Part shown: positions 18,761 through 20,207 of the stretch, in pieces
Layout of the letters: the number at the start of each line of letters is the position of its first letter
Numbering within the stretch: position 1 is the stretch's first letter
Source: Suillus spraguei
Taxonomy: Eukaryota > Basidiomycota > Agaricomycetes > Boletales > Suillaceae
Length of the DNA stretch: 20,207 bases
NCBI GenBank assembly: GCA_016800925.1
Contig: JABCPU010000959.1
Location: 1-20,207, forward strand
Direction of reading: 5' to 3'
The notes under the pieces: model-generated
What the model was told of the DNA's origin: nothing
Database searches by the model: none
Seen by the model: only the letters and a program-made list of their open reading frames with translations
Program-made: the position numbers and the translations under genes

Positions 18761-19085
18761 GACTTCACTGGTAGCGCACTCTGAAGATAACATGGGCTTG
18801 ATTTGATCTCTAAAATAATACAGACGACATCCGCAACAAAACAAAAAATGCAACTAGTGCAAGTGCGAGCGCAATGCATTGATACACCTGCAGTGGCCAC
18901 AAACTGTGATTGTACTAACTTAACCAAAAACGGACGTTACGAACGCTTAACCTGAGCTAACCAAAACAGTTTGAACTGCTCAGGAGCAGGTCAAAGGGCA
19001 GTTCGAATTTTCAGATGTAGTACTAGAAGCAGAGTGACCAAACTGATTGATGATTCCCAAGTATGTAAATAAAAAAAATGTGTAT

Positions 19086-19310
19086 TATGAACAGAATTAC
19101 GAAATTAAAGCCGAACAATAGATAGAAGCAGAACAAGCGAGGCTCACCGTCGATGGTGAAATTCTCTTCAAGGAAATGAGGTTAGCTGGTGATAGTGAAA
19201 ATTTTGTCAAAGAAATGAGGCTCACCGTTAATAGCGAAATTCAGGATCAGCGAATCAACGGCAAGCACAACAAGCCTCGAGGAAACCTGGCTAGCATGTA
19301 TCAGCGCTAG
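19086..19310 (+). pseudogene. Coiled-coil coding remnant with 13-residue repeats
   Basis: One frame is open from 19086 to the TAG at 19308-19310 except for a single TAG at 19119-19121. It reads YEQNYEIKAEQ, stop, IEAEQARLTVDGEILFKEMR, then LAGDSENFVKEMRLTVNSEI and a basic end. It is rich in Glu, Lys, Arg and Leu with heptad-like spacing, so a coiled coil is likely. It contains three 39-bp tandem copies, described separately. No ATG at the start, no splice sites and no neighbour explain it; it looks like an isolated exon of a decayed gene. The family is unrecognised. Confidence 0.4.
19139..19255 (+). repeat. 39-bp tandem repeat, three diverged copies
   Basis: Copies 19139-19177, 19178-19216 and 19217-19255 begin GAGGCTCACCG, GAGGTTAGCTG and GAGGCTCACCG. 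The first two end AAGGAAAT / AAAGAAAT. The period is a multiple of three and the encoded 13-residue unit is E-M-R-L-x-x-x-S/G-E-x-x-x-K, which favours a coding origin. Confidence 0.75.
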
Positions 19311-20207
19311 TTAAGAGTAATGATGAGTGAGGACAGCATGAGCAAAATGCACCTGTCCCTGTAGCTTTGATGTATCATTAACTATAGTTATAATGAAAGT
19401 GTAATACATAGATTACTGTGGTGCATAATTGACGTCTGATATATCAGTGGAGGATCCTGTCAGGCCATTCCCATAATAGTCTTACACCCCCACCTACTGT
19501 GGGAATACCCCACAACACCAAAAACATCGCCCATTTTTGGAAATCTCCACAATATCAATTATTCTCACACCCTACCTCACTGCAGCTTCACCACCACACC
19601 ACAATAGGTTTCTCTTCATATATAAGTAGTAGTTTGGCATATATGTGTATAATGTAATATAATAGACCGCTTTTTGTTTATTTGTGTGCTTGCTCCTCCT
19701 CCAGGTCTCTTTCAACATAACCTGGGGCACAGAACACTTTCGCATTTTTGTCCCTTTGATAGGTGTGTGATCTAGGACATCTAGAACATGTTTAGTAACA
19801 TATTTGAAGAGATTCCCATCTTTATTTGACCTCCTGAGACATCCTGCACCAATAGATATAGTACATATACAGAAAAACATAAAATATGTTCCCATTTGAT
19901 TATTTTTAGGTGGATAGACTTGGTCAAAGGATCCCCAACACCTATTTAACAATAGAAAACAATGTCTCAGGAGTTTAGGACTATATGACAAGATCCTGTT
20001 GTGTAGTGCAGCCACCCTCACCTGGTGGTTTGCCCCTGTCAATTTTTTTTCCTATAGGACCGGACCTCAACTCTTGTGAGGGGTCCATTTCTACTCATAT
20101 TTAGAGTCTATATATAACTTAGCTAACACAGAAAACCTAAAGCATTCATCTGCAGGAGCACAAATTGGACAAAGTCGCATTTTTGATATTTTCTAACCAC
20201 TCTACCC
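19311..20207. other. AT-rich segment, no supported gene
   Basis: Nothing here resembles the units. There are small hairpins: TGTGGG / CCCACA (19498-19514, loop of 5) and GGACCTCA / TGAGGGGTCC (20062-20086, two-base bulge). A minus-strand open frame of 157 codons (20042-19572) begins with TTG and has AT-driven composition. The segment could be the end of a transposable element that continues past the window, but no terminal repeat pair or transposase motif is visible. Confidence 0.3.

Larger units (their letters stand above)
18335..19085. other. Upstream region of beta-trefoil gene and unassigned sequence
   Basis: 18335-18431 is the pyrimidine- and A-rich leader and TATA region of the minus-strand gene. 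The rest has no supported gene. Two clusters of a short motif occur: 18717-18760 contains GAACGCTTAA, GGACGCTTAC and GAACGCTTAC, and 18932-18951 contains TTACGAACGCTTAA. Sequence becomes more AT-rich from about 18800. Confidence 0.35.

Noticed and set aside
18717..18951. Telomere-like or subtelomeric repeat
   Set aside because: Too few copies, and the motif is not a TTAGGG-type unit; sequence with gene remnants continues on both sides.
19572..20042. Minus-strand open frame of 157 codons
   Set aside because: It starts with TTG; from its first ATG it is about 107 codons in AT-rich sequence with no recognisable domain or neighbour support.
19498..20086. Terminal inverted repeats of a DNA transposon
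   Set aside because: The two small hairpins are unrelated to each other, and no transposase motif or target duplication was seen.

Overview
The window reads as nuclear DNA of a filamentous fungus: short introns of 46-78 bp with GTRNGT-type donors, CTRAY-like branch sites and CAG/TAG acceptors, intergenic spacers of a few hundred bases and simple promoters. The tail of the WD40 proteins (a PPGFFDDALREAN motif, then an Arg/Ser-rich stretch, then a short Trp/Cys hydrophobic end) is one I recognise from expanded WD40 families of Agaricomycetes, mainly Boletales (Suillus, Rhizopogon, Paxillus type). The order is an inference from memory; no search was run.

Layout. About 17 kb is built from four head-to-tail copies (A-D) of one unit with a period near 5.7 kb. 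Each unit has, on the + strand, gene 1 (an unrecognised Pro/Gly/Gln-rich repeat protein) followed by gene 2 (a seven-blade WD40 protein). Unit A (1-3075) holds the intact 3' end of gene 1 (1-663) and the only intact gene 2 (1434-3075, 5 exons, 475 aa). Unit B (about 4395-10150) and unit C (about 10408-15975) carry full-length but frameshifted copies of both genes. Unit D (about 16270-17330) has lost gene 1 and keeps only the promoter and N-terminal half of gene 2. Gene 2 has an unusual start in A-C: the ATG is split as A|TG by a 57-62 bp intron. A 22-bp block lies 171-204 bp upstream of that site in all four copies.

Other elements. After gene 2 of unit A the unit sequence is replaced by unrelated DNA with a decayed minus-strand gene for a small GPI-anchored Ser/Thr-rich protein (3715-4212), interrupted by a perfect 27-bp inverted repeat. 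Units B and C share a decayed minus-strand gene downstream of gene 2. Right of unit D lie a plus-strand coding remnant (17397-17814), a convergent minus-strand beta-trefoil (ricin-B-like) gene fragment with a TATA box (17816-18334), a coiled-coil remnant with a 39-bp tandem repeat (19086-19310) and an AT-rich segment without convincing genes.

How the parts fit: genes 1 and 2 were duplicated together at least three times and both are intact only at the left edge, so the locus is a birth-and-death cluster. The WD40 product is probably an intracellular scaffold and gene 1 may be a functional partner, but the sequence shows only linkage and co-duplication, not interaction. No RNA gene, CRISPR array or complete transposon was found.
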